Assembly: GCA_964475415.1 (NCBI GenBank)
Contig: CAYYWZ010000027.1
Location: 1-47,231 of the forward strand
Direction of reading: 5' to 3'
Source: CALCMJ01 sp964475415
GTDB lineage: Bacteria > Bacteroidota > Bacteroidia > Chitinophagales > Saprospiraceae
DNA: 47,231 nt
Shown: in pieces, positions 37,801 to 45,536 of the stretch
How the letters are laid out: each line of letters starts with the position of its first letter
Numbering within the stretch: position 1 is the first letter of the stretch
Program-made: the position numbers and the translations under genes
Notes under the pieces: generated by a model
What the model saw: the letters and a program-made list of their open reading frames with translations, nothing else
The model's database searches: none
Told to the model about the DNA's origin: nothing

Positions 37801-39022
37801 TTTCTGGCGAAAGCGTATCTTGTATCTTAATTAACTGATTGCTTGCGAGTGATTCATTTGTACACCAGTCTAAAACATGCCAAGACCTTAAAACATTATA
37901 GGTATCTCCACATGATTCAAAAATTACGTCTTCGTAAGTAGCATTAAGCTTAGTACAGTTACCAAGAATCGGCTCACCTGTATAATCCGGAGAGGGATTT
38001 CCTTGTCCATCTTCAGGATAGGTAACGGAACAATCTAATACTGGATTAATTCCACCGTCCCAATTATCAGGAAATACGACATCTTCTAAAGGATACTTCT
38101 CGATATAAATAAGTTGGATACAATTACTTTCGTTATCTCTAGAGTCCATTCCCGTCCATGATCTTTCTATTATAGATTCAAAATCACTAGAACAAAGCTG
38201 ATCTACTATATTATCTGAATAGGACAATACTGCGTTACCACAATTATCACCACCGATAAGAATATAGGTATCTGCATCTTGTTGCAAATACGAGTCGTAG
38301 TCATTTAAAGGAAAACCTACACTTATAGGATCTGAATCTAATAAACAACTAATCGTATCCGGGCTACAATCTAATAGTGGAGCTATAAAATCCCCTATCA
38401 TGATCTGCCCCCAACAACTTACACCAGTACAACTGTGCTCTATAGAGTATCCGATCATCTGACCTATATGAGATCCGTCTAAGGTTGTTCCACTTATAGA
38501 AGTTCCATTTTCTTCAGTAAGTTCTATATGATACATCGACAAGGGCCAAGTAGGATTATTGATAAGATGATTAGCTAAAATTTCTACCTCACAATCATAA
38601 TTTACACTTAGATTAATAAAGTTATTGCAAGACATAGCTATTTCATCTAACAACACAACATTTACCTGATCCGTAATAATCGCACCCGAAGATGGATCTG
38701 GATCTGAGGCAAGAGTCAATGTAAAATTACCTAATTGAATATCTAATGGACCAGGCTTATAAGAAGTAGAAGTAGAGAATACACCACTATTCGTACCATC
38801 TGGCATAAATACACCATCTCCTGCGGATAACCAAGTTCCATCACTTACAGTTCCAATAATCGTAGCCATAAGGTCTGAAAGCAATAATTCGTCCTCATCA
38901 CATATTCCTGTATCAGCTCCAGCAAAGACTATAGTCTGAGCTTCGCAAGGTTTATACAGTCCAGAAATTAATATTCCGAACAGGATAATGATAAATTTAG
39001 TTATGTTTCTATTTATTGTCAT
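34844..39022 (-). CDS. T9SS-type HYR-like / dockerin-like / cohesin-like surface protein (about 1392 aa)
   Basis: I chose the ATG at 39022, because the protein then begins with a normal signal peptide (MTINRNITKFIIILFG...CEAQ). The in-frame ATG at 39061 would add 13 residues and put a hairpin into coding sequence. A beta-rich N-domain (about 30-135) is followed by the shared VSCWGQIMIGD module and many Cys-rich HYR-like modules, including VIRSWTVVDWC. Dockerin-like repeats lie at about 1055-1105 (KGVSTLDILLIQNHILG; DVNGSESVTGVDLVTIRKLILG), GDVNGSASF near 1162 and a cohesin-like domain at about 1175-1290. The last 80 residues resemble a sorting domain (LYTLDGKIIASKKV) but lack the NPF start seen in the two larger neighbours. 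It is second in the tandem array. Confidence 0.86.
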   Translation of the reverse strand: MTINRNITKFIIILFGILISGLYKPCEAQTIVFAGADTGICDEDELLLSDLMATIIGTVSDGTWLSAGDGVFMPDGTNSGVFSTSTSYKPGPLDIQLGNFTLTLASDPDPSSGAIITDQVNVVLLDEIAMSCNNFINLSVNYDCEVEILANHLINNPTWPLSMYHIELTEENGTSISGTTLDGSHIGQMIGYSIEHSCTGVSCWGQIMIGDFIAPLLDCSPDTISCLLDSDPISVGFPLNDYDSYLQQDADTYILIGGDNCGNAVLSYSDNIVDQLCSSDFESIIERSWTGMDSRDNESNCIQLIYIEKYPLEDVVFPDNWDGGINPVLDCSVTYPEDGQGNPSPDYTGEPILGNCTKLNATYEDVIFESCGDTYNVLRSWHVLDWCTNESLASNQLIKIQDTLSPEIICIEEYVVTVDNHNCNISDQSVEIPIISDNCSDWSLSCVIYSGVNIIDIELDISSPNLSLPNLTVGMYTLEWKAEDVCNNISLCTSILIVQDLSPPNMVCKEDFQLSLGQSGTGLILAEDFDNGSYDNCSSLTFDARKMTDVCYGNLDFVPAVTFCCEEIGDTVLVELRATDMQGLSNFCMVMVTIDDKLAPTLNCPSDLTISCQLFNSTYDYNDFGKVATHIDSIQAITIYDAYNNGVVGGDGYVTDNCGYSLSDSTYLDINCDEGTLYRYFTAVDSFGNSNSCHQTITILNGDSFQYEDIEWPSDYENIGCDTTQTDPTITGVPTLDVASCALVSSSYIDQVFFFTPEACLKVIRSWTVVDWCQFEDDQNSGIWHYEQIIKLQNDVDPEFVDNCEALELCITSSSCGQIFTFTTLGSDDCTQTENLVYGYKLDVDRDGSFEKTGNAATFNFYMEPGIATVHWTVEDKCGNISFCEQDITVIDCKAPTPYCISSITSVISENEPTEIWATDFELNTSDNCTDFENINISFAPDEQIDFLEFTCDDLANGVAEAFDLQVWYTDEAGNQEFCTVEFVVQDNGDHCEDGVFSAELYGTILNSNLEQTAEVQLYLEAAIEDYSEGVFLDNSTFVVPSLVENLQYDLQFSKDDSYLKGVSTLDILLIQNHILGTIPFTSNYNLLAADVNGSESVTGVDLVTIRKLILGKLDSFPNPYKPWRYVKRIDTIAAHDPWLLSNEHYIRASSAMDSLHLIAVKQGDVNGSASFSSGNGDVKFRTNKDNVKLEYDDETNKINFHFTEQQDITGLQLSFEVGENVQFVNSKLPNFDERHYSIIDGLVRLSWTNSTVLYWDSEEPFLSLSIEDPTQFAISNRLDHRYYTEDGEVEINYKKRIGHNTEGSTAAAPISIVYQNGNQVVFTLNDIEDQDLSIQLYTLDGKIIASKKVSGYVSGHEIALDIHSLSIAQIAILTIKGKDFYQSKKLPISFE

Positions 39023-39025
39023 ATA

Positions 39026-39047
39026 GCTGCAATAGAATAATTGCAGC
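39026..39047 (-). promoter_or_regulatory. Hairpin immediately upstream of a surface protein start codon
   Basis: GCTGCAAT (39026-39033) and ATTGCAGC (39040-39047) form a perfect 8-bp stem with a 6-base loop, ending three bases before the chosen ATG at 39022. At that place it could hide or expose the ribosome-binding region, so it may control translation. This is inference. Confidence 0.45.
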
Positions 39048-39102
39048 AAAACATATACCAAATTTGAATAATATCTTATTAATTGAAAATCAGATATTTA
39101 TC

Positions 39103-41406
39103 CTAGTCAACGAAGATTTTAAAAGTTTCTTGATTTTGAGCGTGGTTATCTAATAAATGGATGATATAGATACCTGATTGTAAGGTATTTACCTCATATT
39201 GATTCGTTCCTACTAGATTATACTTTTGCATCATTTTACGTCCAGAAAGGTCCCAAATTTCTAGATTATAATTTTTATTATTTGGTACCTCTATTTGTAA
39301 TAGATTGTCAAAATACCTAGCACTAAGCTCCGTTATCGGATTTTCGGTTCTATTCTTTAGTGTAAATGATTGTTCATCTAGTTCATCCCCAGACACAATT
39401 CTAGCAGCAATTTCTGTAGACAAATTCACTGTATTATCAGCCGTCATATCTAGACTAAACAAGATTTCTCCTTTTTTGACATGCACCCCATCCTCTTCAT
39501 ACCAGAATAACTTAGCAGAGTGTTCTGAGATAAAGAGATGTTTATCAGATATCGATATTGCACCAGCATCTATATCCTCTACCTCTCCATCAATACTAAA
39601 CTGCATACCATGAACTTCCATATCTTTTGTTGCATAAAAATCAGCTACACCATTTACTAGCTTATAGTCTAGTTCTACTGTATTTCTAGGTTTGACATTA
39701 AGAGAAGATCTCCAATTTTCTGTATAATCACTAGAGATATCACCTTTACGGAAAGCTATGATTTCGTCAAGTACTACAAGCTGTTCTATTGGGAAGTTTT
39801 CTTTGAAAACATAATTAGTATCTGCTGCAGACCACATGCCTGACAAGTATTCTACAGGAACATCTTCTCCAAGTATAAGGTCTCTCATAGCTAACAGATC
39901 ATATACGCCTACTTTCCCGTCATTATCTAGATCTCCTAGCTCTTGCTGAATAGGATTGAATTCTACTTGACCTAGAATACGTTTTTTCATAGTAAGCATA
40001 TCCGCTACAGTAATCTCAGATTTATTATAATCCGAAATACTCGTATTCAGATACATATCTTCTCTAAACTCTAAATCATCAAAGGCGTAATCACCATCTT
40101 CCGAAGAGCTGGTGGTCGCTAGATAATCTTCATCTTTCATAAAGTCCATTGTAGCTCCCTCTACTCCTGCCCCTTGGACATCCGTAATTCTGCCTTCGAA
40201 TTCTGCCTTCCCATTACAGGCTCCAGAATTATCAAAAATCAATAGAAAAACACTACAATAATCAGCGTTTCCATGCTTGTCTATAACATAAACTTGTAAG
40301 AATTGAAATCCGAAATTAAGACAGGTGAACTCTCTCAAAGAATCTGCCGGATCAGCTGAAAATGAGTAAGTTATCTGATCTTCTGGTGTACAATTATCAA
40401 AAGCTTTCAAAACAAAATCACTGGCTGCAACCTCCAGAAAACCTGATGGATTCATCAGAACGCTACTCGCTAGTGTATGACAGAAAGGTGTCGGCGGTTT
40501 TGTATCTCTCATGGACACAATCGTATGGCAGCTACTTACATTTCCACATCCATCACTTACCTTCCACTTTACCTTATGATCTCCTTTTCTAACTTGTTCT
40601 GGAAGTGTTATTATAATTTCTTCACCATTAGAAGTCGCTCCTATGTTGAAAGCTCCAGGTTGAGTAAAACCATAAACATAATCATCAGTTCCATCTCCCC
40701 ATAAATCTATATGAACCTCCCATCTCAAACTTTCAGATAAACAGAATCCAGTATCAGTTGCACTGTTAGAAATCGTAAAAGTCCCAAAACAATCATCTGT
40801 AGATAGTTCTATGTCTTCACATTTCTCAAGGACAGGCTTTTCTACATCTAAGAAATAGATTAGTTGCTCGTGTGTCCACACTCCCTCTCCGGTAGAAAGA
40901 TCATAATCGCACCAGTTTATAACCGTAAACTCCCTAATTATTTTTGCACAAGCACCATCTCCCACTATCAGTTCATGATCCTCATAACTGAATGCCAATA
41001 GATCGCAAGGACTAGAGCTCCATGTAGGTGCGGTAAATGGAATATCTTCATCACCACACTCCAGACTTACATCGTCAGGAAATATGATAACTATATCTCC
41101 TGTTACATCCTCTAAGGTTATAAATTGCTCACAGGCTGGCTCTCCATTATCTACCTTATTATTATAATTAATATCGACAAACCATGTTCTTGTTATTAGA
41201 CCTGTATTACATCCACCATCATCTAACCAATCTATATAACTAAAAGGAAAATTGGAATAGGGTCCATAATAAGAGGGCGTACCTGTCATATCCGTATTAT
41301 CGGGATCCATGGCACAACTTATTGTAATATCTGGAGGACAAATCAATGCGGCTGAAAGATCTAGAAAACTAGAAAATACCAATAACAGGACTATAATTAT
41401 TTTCAT
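39103..41406 (-). CDS. Short T9SS-type HYR-like / dockerin-like / cohesin-like surface protein (767 aa)
   Basis: This is the first gene of the tandem array and the shortest copy. After the signal peptide (1-20) it goes straight into a HYR-like module (LICPPDITISC), so it lacks the CWG module of its paralogues. Two to three further Cys-rich modules follow (KIIREFTVINWCDYD; VKWKVSDGCGNVSSC). A peptidase-regulatory-like domain lies at about 400-445. The dockerin-like segment is at about 453-510, and its second repeat (DLDNDGKVGVYDLLAMRDLILG) has the full canonical calcium loop Asp1-Asp3-Asp5-Gly6-Val8-Asp12. A cohesin-like domain covers about 575-680. A sorting-domain-like C-terminus has IWDLSGRKMMQKYN but no NPF. 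The stop lies 80 bases from the next paralogue. Confidence 0.86.
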   Translation of the reverse strand: MKIIIVLLLVFSSFLDLSAALICPPDITISCAMDPDNTDMTGTPSYYGPYSNFPFSYIDWLDDGGCNTGLITRTWFVDINYNNKVDNGEPACEQFITLEDVTGDIVIIFPDDVSLECGDEDIPFTAPTWSSSPCDLLAFSYEDHELIVGDGACAKIIREFTVINWCDYDLSTGEGVWTHEQLIYFLDVEKPVLEKCEDIELSTDDCFGTFTISNSATDTGFCLSESLRWEVHIDLWGDGTDDYVYGFTQPGAFNIGATSNGEEIIITLPEQVRKGDHKVKWKVSDGCGNVSSCHTIVSMRDTKPPTPFCHTLASSVLMNPSGFLEVAASDFVLKAFDNCTPEDQITYSFSADPADSLREFTCLNFGFQFLQVYVIDKHGNADYCSVFLLIFDNSGACNGKAEFEGRITDVQGAGVEGATMDFMKDEDYLATTSSSEDGDYAFDDLEFREDMYLNTSISDYNKSEITVADMLTMKKRILGQVEFNPIQQELGDLDNDGKVGVYDLLAMRDLILGEDVPVEYLSGMWSAADTNYVFKENFPIEQLVVLDEIIAFRKGDISSDYTENWRSSLNVKPRNTVELDYKLVNGVADFYATKDMEVHGMQFSIDGEVEDIDAGAISISDKHLFISEHSAKLFWYEEDGVHVKKGEILFSLDMTADNTVNLSTEIAARIVSGDELDEQSFTLKNRTENPITELSARYFDNLLQIEVPNNKNYNLEIWDLSGRKMMQKYNLVGTNQYEVNTLQSGIYIIHLLDNHAQNQETFKIFVD

Positions 41407-41455
41407 CTTGGTTCAAATTAAGTTAAAAGTTCAGATTATAAAACTGAAAAATATT

Positions 41456-41767
41456 TTGACACATAGTGTATACAACTATATACAAAATACTGACTTTCAG
41501 ATTATTACTATTCAAATATGGGATAATAGCGTATCTTTAAAAGATCTAATCTTACTATATATCGAAGATAATAAGATAAAACTCAAATTTGTAGAAAATC
41601 ATATAGTTTTGTCCCCTTATAATACTGCCCTTAAAAGATTCTTATGCGATAATGGTTCTAAGAAACAAATAATATAAAGCATAATAGATAGGTACAGCCA
41701 AGTATTAGTAAGGGCAACTACAACTTTCACAATATGTAAAAATAAAATTCTTAGAAAACCATTTTAG
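41456..41767 (+). pseudogene. Possible LytTR-domain remnant (weak)
   Basis: In this 429-base gap one plus-strand frame stays open to a TAA at 41675-41677. From a TTG at 41456 it reads a peptide whose middle part, IWDNSVSLKDLILLYIEDNK (about 41522-41581), followed by a strand and a short helix (NTALKRFL), resembles the first half of a LytTR domain. After the stop the same frame continues for 30 codons to a TAG at 41768-41770, with a stretch (YSQVLVRATTTFTICKNKI) that could be a badly worn second half. There is no ATG and no receiver domain. It may be chance; I include it because the gap holds no other gene. Confidence 0.22.
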
Positions 41768-41771
41768 TTTG

Positions 41772-41779
41772 TAGCTTTG
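41772..41779 (+). promoter_or_regulatory. -7 box of the eight-repeat protein gene
   Basis: TAGCTTTG matches TAnnTTTG. It is followed by an unusually GC-rich stretch (CCGCCCGACAGGGTC) and a leader of about 50 bases to the ATG at 41836. No clear -33 element is visible. Confidence 0.5.
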
Positions 41780-41835
41780 CCGCCCGACAGGGTCACACAC
41801 ACCGTAAATAATTGATAATTATATAGCCTAACAGC

Positions 41836-44370
41836 ATGAGAAATATAGTAAGTACATTTGTAATAATTATGCTATACATTGTTCAAGGAAATGGTCAATG
41901 TGAGATAACCAATGTCAGTTCTGAACCATATGGATGTGGAATAACAGATTCGTTCTATGTAGATATCAATTTTGATTTTACAGATGTAGGGGACAATGGC
42001 TTCACCCTCTTAGGTAACAGTATTTTTCACGGTACATTTCAGTATGAGGATCTTCCTATTACGCTAGGTCCTTTTCCAGCTAATTGTGCTACAGCTTGGG
42101 AATATATTATTAGAGATGTAGATGAACCTATATGCTCAGAAGTGCATGTTTTAGGTGAGGTTTGTTGCCCAGATAATTGTGTAATAACAGGATTCCAACC
42201 CCAACCTTTACTTTGTACAGGAGACTCTACCTATCTTCTTTTCTTAGATTTTCAGATAGATCTTCCACTAGCAAGTCAGTTCGAATTATATCTCAACGGC
42301 GAACAAGAAGGCCTACATCCCTACTCTATGATTCCAGGTTCTATCCCAGTAGCTTGGGATGGGGATATTATACAAGAGATAGTAGTTTGTGATAGAGGCA
42401 ATTCTATTTGCTGTGACACCATGAGTATCATATCTGCATGCGCTTGTATAATAGACAATGTAACAACAGAACTAGTAGATTGTGATGAGAACGAAGGTCA
42501 GTTTTCTGTGGCAATAGATTTTGATGCTATGAATGTTTCTGACAGTTTCACCTTAGGTGGAAACAATACAAGTTACGGTAAGTTTTCATATAATGATCTT
42601 CCAGTTTTTCTAGGGCCATTTGCTATGGATACAACTGATTACGAATTTGCAATTTTCGATGATGGTGATGATGTCTTCTGCTTTGGTGTAGGTGACTTAG
42701 GAGTTATAGATTCATGCGATCCTCCTAGTAATTGTGGTTTTAGTAATGTCAATTTTTTACCTCATAACTGTGGTGCAGATAGTTTATTTCTTATTGATCT
42801 TTTCTTCGAGGTGGAAGACCCTGAGGCCTCCTCACTGATTGTAGAAGTTAATGGTGATTTCTTACAACAAATCCCCTATGGTCAGGAGTTCTATGTGCTA
42901 GGTCCATTGGTTGCTGATTGTACTACTATTTATAATTTCACGCTTACTGATGCCTATAATCCAGATTGCACAATAGAAGTGAGTTTACCTTCTCCAGTAT
43001 GCTGTGATCCTGGAATCTGCAATGATGAATATGAAATTAATATTTCAGATATTTCATGTGAGATGGGTATGGTTACTGCTAATATCGACCTTAGCTATGA
43101 TCTACTTCCGGGAACGACAACAGAGATTTTTGTTGAAGGTGTTTACATAGATGAGGTGCCTTTTACGGAGTATCCAAGAGAGATAAATTTTTTATGGAAT
43201 TTCAGCGATCCATACTTAGTAGAGGTATGTCTTAAAGGAATACCTGATTGTTGTAACGAAATAGTATTGGAGGCTTTCGATTGTGTAGCTACTCCGGTAT
43301 GTGAAATAACAAATCTATTTGTGGAACCGAGCCCTTGTGACGCTGATGGAAACTTCTTTGGGCTCTTGTCATTCGATGTTGAGGATCCAGGTGTTTCAGG
43401 ATTTACAGTTGTTGGAAATGGAAACAACTATGGTACATTTTCTTATGGAGAAAGCACTTATGAAATTGGACCGATCAACGGTGATTGCGAGACACTATTT
43501 GAATTTGTAGTATTAGATATAGAAAATCAAAATTGCCTAGCAGATATAGCGTTTACAGATCCAGTTTGTTGTGTTCAACCCAGCTGTAATTTGTTTAACC
43601 TAACATTCGAAGATATCGGTTGTTTTAATGATAATTTGATCTTTACAATTGATTTTGAATACAGTCTAGTAGACAGTGTAGGCTTTGATCTTTTTATAGA
43701 TGAGGAGCAGGTTTCTTTTCATTCTTACGATGAATTACCGCTTACAACCCTAGTAGACGATTTCGATCAGTCTGATGAATTTGTATTTATCAAAGTATGT
43801 GAAGAAAATAATCTTGACTGCTGCGAAGAGAATGTAATCCTCCTTTCTGAAATAGATAAGGGTTGCTTCTTTAATGATATAATCTATGACTATATAGCTT
43901 GTGATGAGGATGGTTTCTATGTCAATATTAGTTTCGATTATGGAGCTGGAGAATCATTTGACATAAGTTATACAGATGGAGAGTTAGGTATGTTTTCCTA
44001 TACAGACTTACCTATAACCCTAGGTCCTTTTGAGGCGGATTCTACTATCAATTACGAAATATTATTTACAGACTCAGAAATAGAATGCCAAAATATCCTC
44101 AATATTCCAGGCATAGATTGCAGCCAGGTAGCAACCGAGGATAGCAAGGAGATAAAAACAAGTTTGTGGAATGTTGGCAATAACATCCATTGGTCGAAAG
44201 ACTTAGATGTAGAACAGATAGAAGTATATGATCTTAAAGGACGTAAAGTCATTTCTAAAAAAGTAAATAATTCTCATACCAGTATAGATTTCTCCATAAG
44301 TGGGCTGTATCTTATTAAGATTTCTAACAGAAATTTCTATCATTCTAAACTAATTTATTTCAATTTTTAG
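41836..44370 (+). CDS. Secreted protein of eight Cys-rich ~93-residue repeats with sorting-like C-terminus
   Basis: An 844-residue protein with a signal peptide (1-21). Eight repeats start at Cys22, 115, 204, 300, 395, 489, 584 and 677 and run to about 762, so units are 86-96 residues. Repeats 1, 3, 4, 6 and 8 share a core like FSYTDLPITLGPF (type A). Repeats 2, 5 and 7 instead carry an ending like VCLKGIPDCCNEIVL (type B). The order is A-B-A-A-B-A-B-A. The pattern suggests beta-sandwich domains tied by disulfides. The last 75 residues (IEVYDLKGRKVISKKV... to LIYFNF) look like a T9SS sorting domain. I do not recognise the repeat family. The gene is divergent from the four-paralogue surface array and has its own promoter box. 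Confidence 0.82.
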   Translation: MRNIVSTFVIIMLYIVQGNGQCEITNVSSEPYGCGITDSFYVDINFDFTDVGDNGFTLLGNSIFHGTFQYEDLPITLGPFPANCATAWEYIIRDVDEPICSEVHVLGEVCCPDNCVITGFQPQPLLCTGDSTYLLFLDFQIDLPLASQFELYLNGEQEGLHPYSMIPGSIPVAWDGDIIQEIVVCDRGNSICCDTMSIISACACIIDNVTTELVDCDENEGQFSVAIDFDAMNVSDSFTLGGNNTSYGKFSYNDLPVFLGPFAMDTTDYEFAIFDDGDDVFCFGVGDLGVIDSCDPPSNCGFSNVNFLPHNCGADSLFLIDLFFEVEDPEASSLIVEVNGDFLQQIPYGQEFYVLGPLVADCTTIYNFTLTDAYNPDCTIEVSLPSPVCCDPGICNDEYEINISDISCEMGMVTANIDLSYDLLPGTTTEIFVEGVYIDEVPFTEYPREINFLWNFSDPYLVEVCLKGIPDCCNEIVLEAFDCVATPVCEITNLFVEPSPCDADGNFFGLLSFDVEDPGVSGFTVVGNGNNYGTFSYGESTYEIGPINGDCETLFEFVVLDIENQNCLADIAFTDPVCCVQPSCNLFNLTFEDIGCFNDNLIFTIDFEYSLVDSVGFDLFIDEEQVSFHSYDELPLTTLVDDFDQSDEFVFIKVCEENNLDCCEENVILLSEIDKGCFFNDIIYDYIACDEDGFYVNISFDYGAGESFDISYTDGELGMFSYTDLPITLGPFEADSTINYEILFTDSEIECQNILNIPGIDCSQVATEDSKEIKTSLWNVGNNIHWSKDLDVEQIEVYDLKGRKVISKKVNNSHTSIDFSISGLYLIKISNRNFYHSKLIYFNF

Positions 44371-44404
44371 AAATATATTTCTTGTTCTTTTTGTTAGTAT
44401 AGTA

Positions 44405-45514
44405 ATGGTTATAAATAAAACACGGTTTTTCGTATTACTGTGCCTAGTACAAATCCTCTTTCTTTCTGCACAAGAAGAGCATGAAGGACTAGGTGAAGAG
44501 ATTGACAAAATCATCACTTATGATAGTTATTTTGACCAAGAGCTTACTCCTGGATTTATCATAACAGTCATAGAAGGAAACACCACTTCATTCTTCCCTT
44601 ACGGCACAAAAAATAAAGAAAAATCCGATAGCTTATCTAGTACAGATGTATTTGAGATTGGTTCTTGTAGTAAACCTTTTACGGCGATTGCTATACTAGA
44701 TGCGATAGAAAAAGGAAAACTTAATCTATTCGATAAGGTTAATAATTATCTTCCTGTAAGCTTTCGTAATCCAGACTTATCTGAACTTACAGTAGAAGAC
44801 TTATTATTACATCGTTACCCTTTTCCTAAGCGACCTAGTAATTTTGGTCTTAAGGAAAAAGAGGCGAATAACCCGTACAAATATTATGCTAAGGAAGACT
44901 TGTTATCTTATTACTGCAATCAGAGTACTCTGAAGATAGAGGGAAAAGCCTCTTATAGTCATGTCAATTATGCGCTCCTAGAAATAATACTAGAACAAGT
45001 TTACCAGAATTCTTTTGACAGAATTATGGATGAAGAAATATTTGCACCTACTGGAATGGAGTTGTCTTTCATTAATTCTACTACCAAAGATATTACACTA
45101 GGTTACAACAAGAATGGATACAAATCTACTCCTTGGAAATTCAGTTCTTTCGGTGGATCTGAAGGGATAAAAACATCATCAAAAGATCTGGCATCTTTCT
45201 TTGAGCATTTATTTCATAATGAAGAATGGGAGCTAAACGAAGCCATAAAAGATATGCTAAGTAAAAAAATAGAAAGCATCTACAATGACCAATTCTATAC
45301 AGGTTACGGCTGGCAGGTAATCAATCAAAAAAAGGCATTCGACATCTATGCAATGACTGGCGCTACAGACGGTCATAGTGCATTTATAGCCTTCGTCCCC
45401 GAAACAGAGACCGCTGTTATTATTCTATCAAATTCTTTTAACGGCACAAAGGATTTAGGCATGTCTATCCTTCGACTAATTAATTATAACTGGAAAAGAA
45501 AAGACCCTAACTAA
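44405..45514 (+). CDS. Exported serine hydrolase, beta-lactamase/PBP4* family
   Basis: A 369-residue class C beta-lactamase-fold protein with a signal peptide (1-22, ending FLSAQ). The SxxK motif is Ser87-Cys-Ser-Lys90 (GSCSKPFT), which supplies the nucleophile and general base. The second motif, usually Tyr-x-Asn, reads Tyr184-Ser-His186 (YSHVNYALLE). The third box is TGATDGHSAF in place of the HTG/KTG type. These changes are more typical of esterases or D-aminopeptidase-like members than of true beta-lactamases. It follows the eight-repeat protein gene by 34 bases on the same strand, so they may be co-transcribed. Confidence 0.83.
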   Translation: MVINKTRFFVLLCLVQILFLSAQEEHEGLGEEIDKIITYDSYFDQELTPGFIITVIEGNTTSFFPYGTKNKEKSDSLSSTDVFEIGSCSKPFTAIAILDAIEKGKLNLFDKVNNYLPVSFRNPDLSELTVEDLLLHRYPFPKRPSNFGLKEKEANNPYKYYAKEDLLSYYCNQSTLKIEGKASYSHVNYALLEIILEQVYQNSFDRIMDEEIFAPTGMELSFINSTTKDITLGYNKNGYKSTPWKFSSFGGSEGIKTSSKDLASFFEHLFHNEEWELNEAIKDMLSKKIESIYNDQFYTGYGWQVINQKKAFDIYAMTGATDGHSAFIAFVPETETAVIILSNSFNGTKDLGMSILRLINYNWKRKDPN

Positions 45515-45536
45515 ATATCTTAGAGACTTAGCGACT

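Noticed and set aside
25988..41406. A cellulosome-like polysaccharide-degrading complex
   Set aside because: Dockerin-like motifs are present, but none of the proteins contains a visible catalytic glycoside hydrolase domain.
41309..41455. The ATG at 41309 as start of a 122-residue plus-strand protein
   Set aside because: The first third overlaps the signal-peptide end of the 767-residue gene in antisense; only the intergenic part has any (weak) family resemblance.
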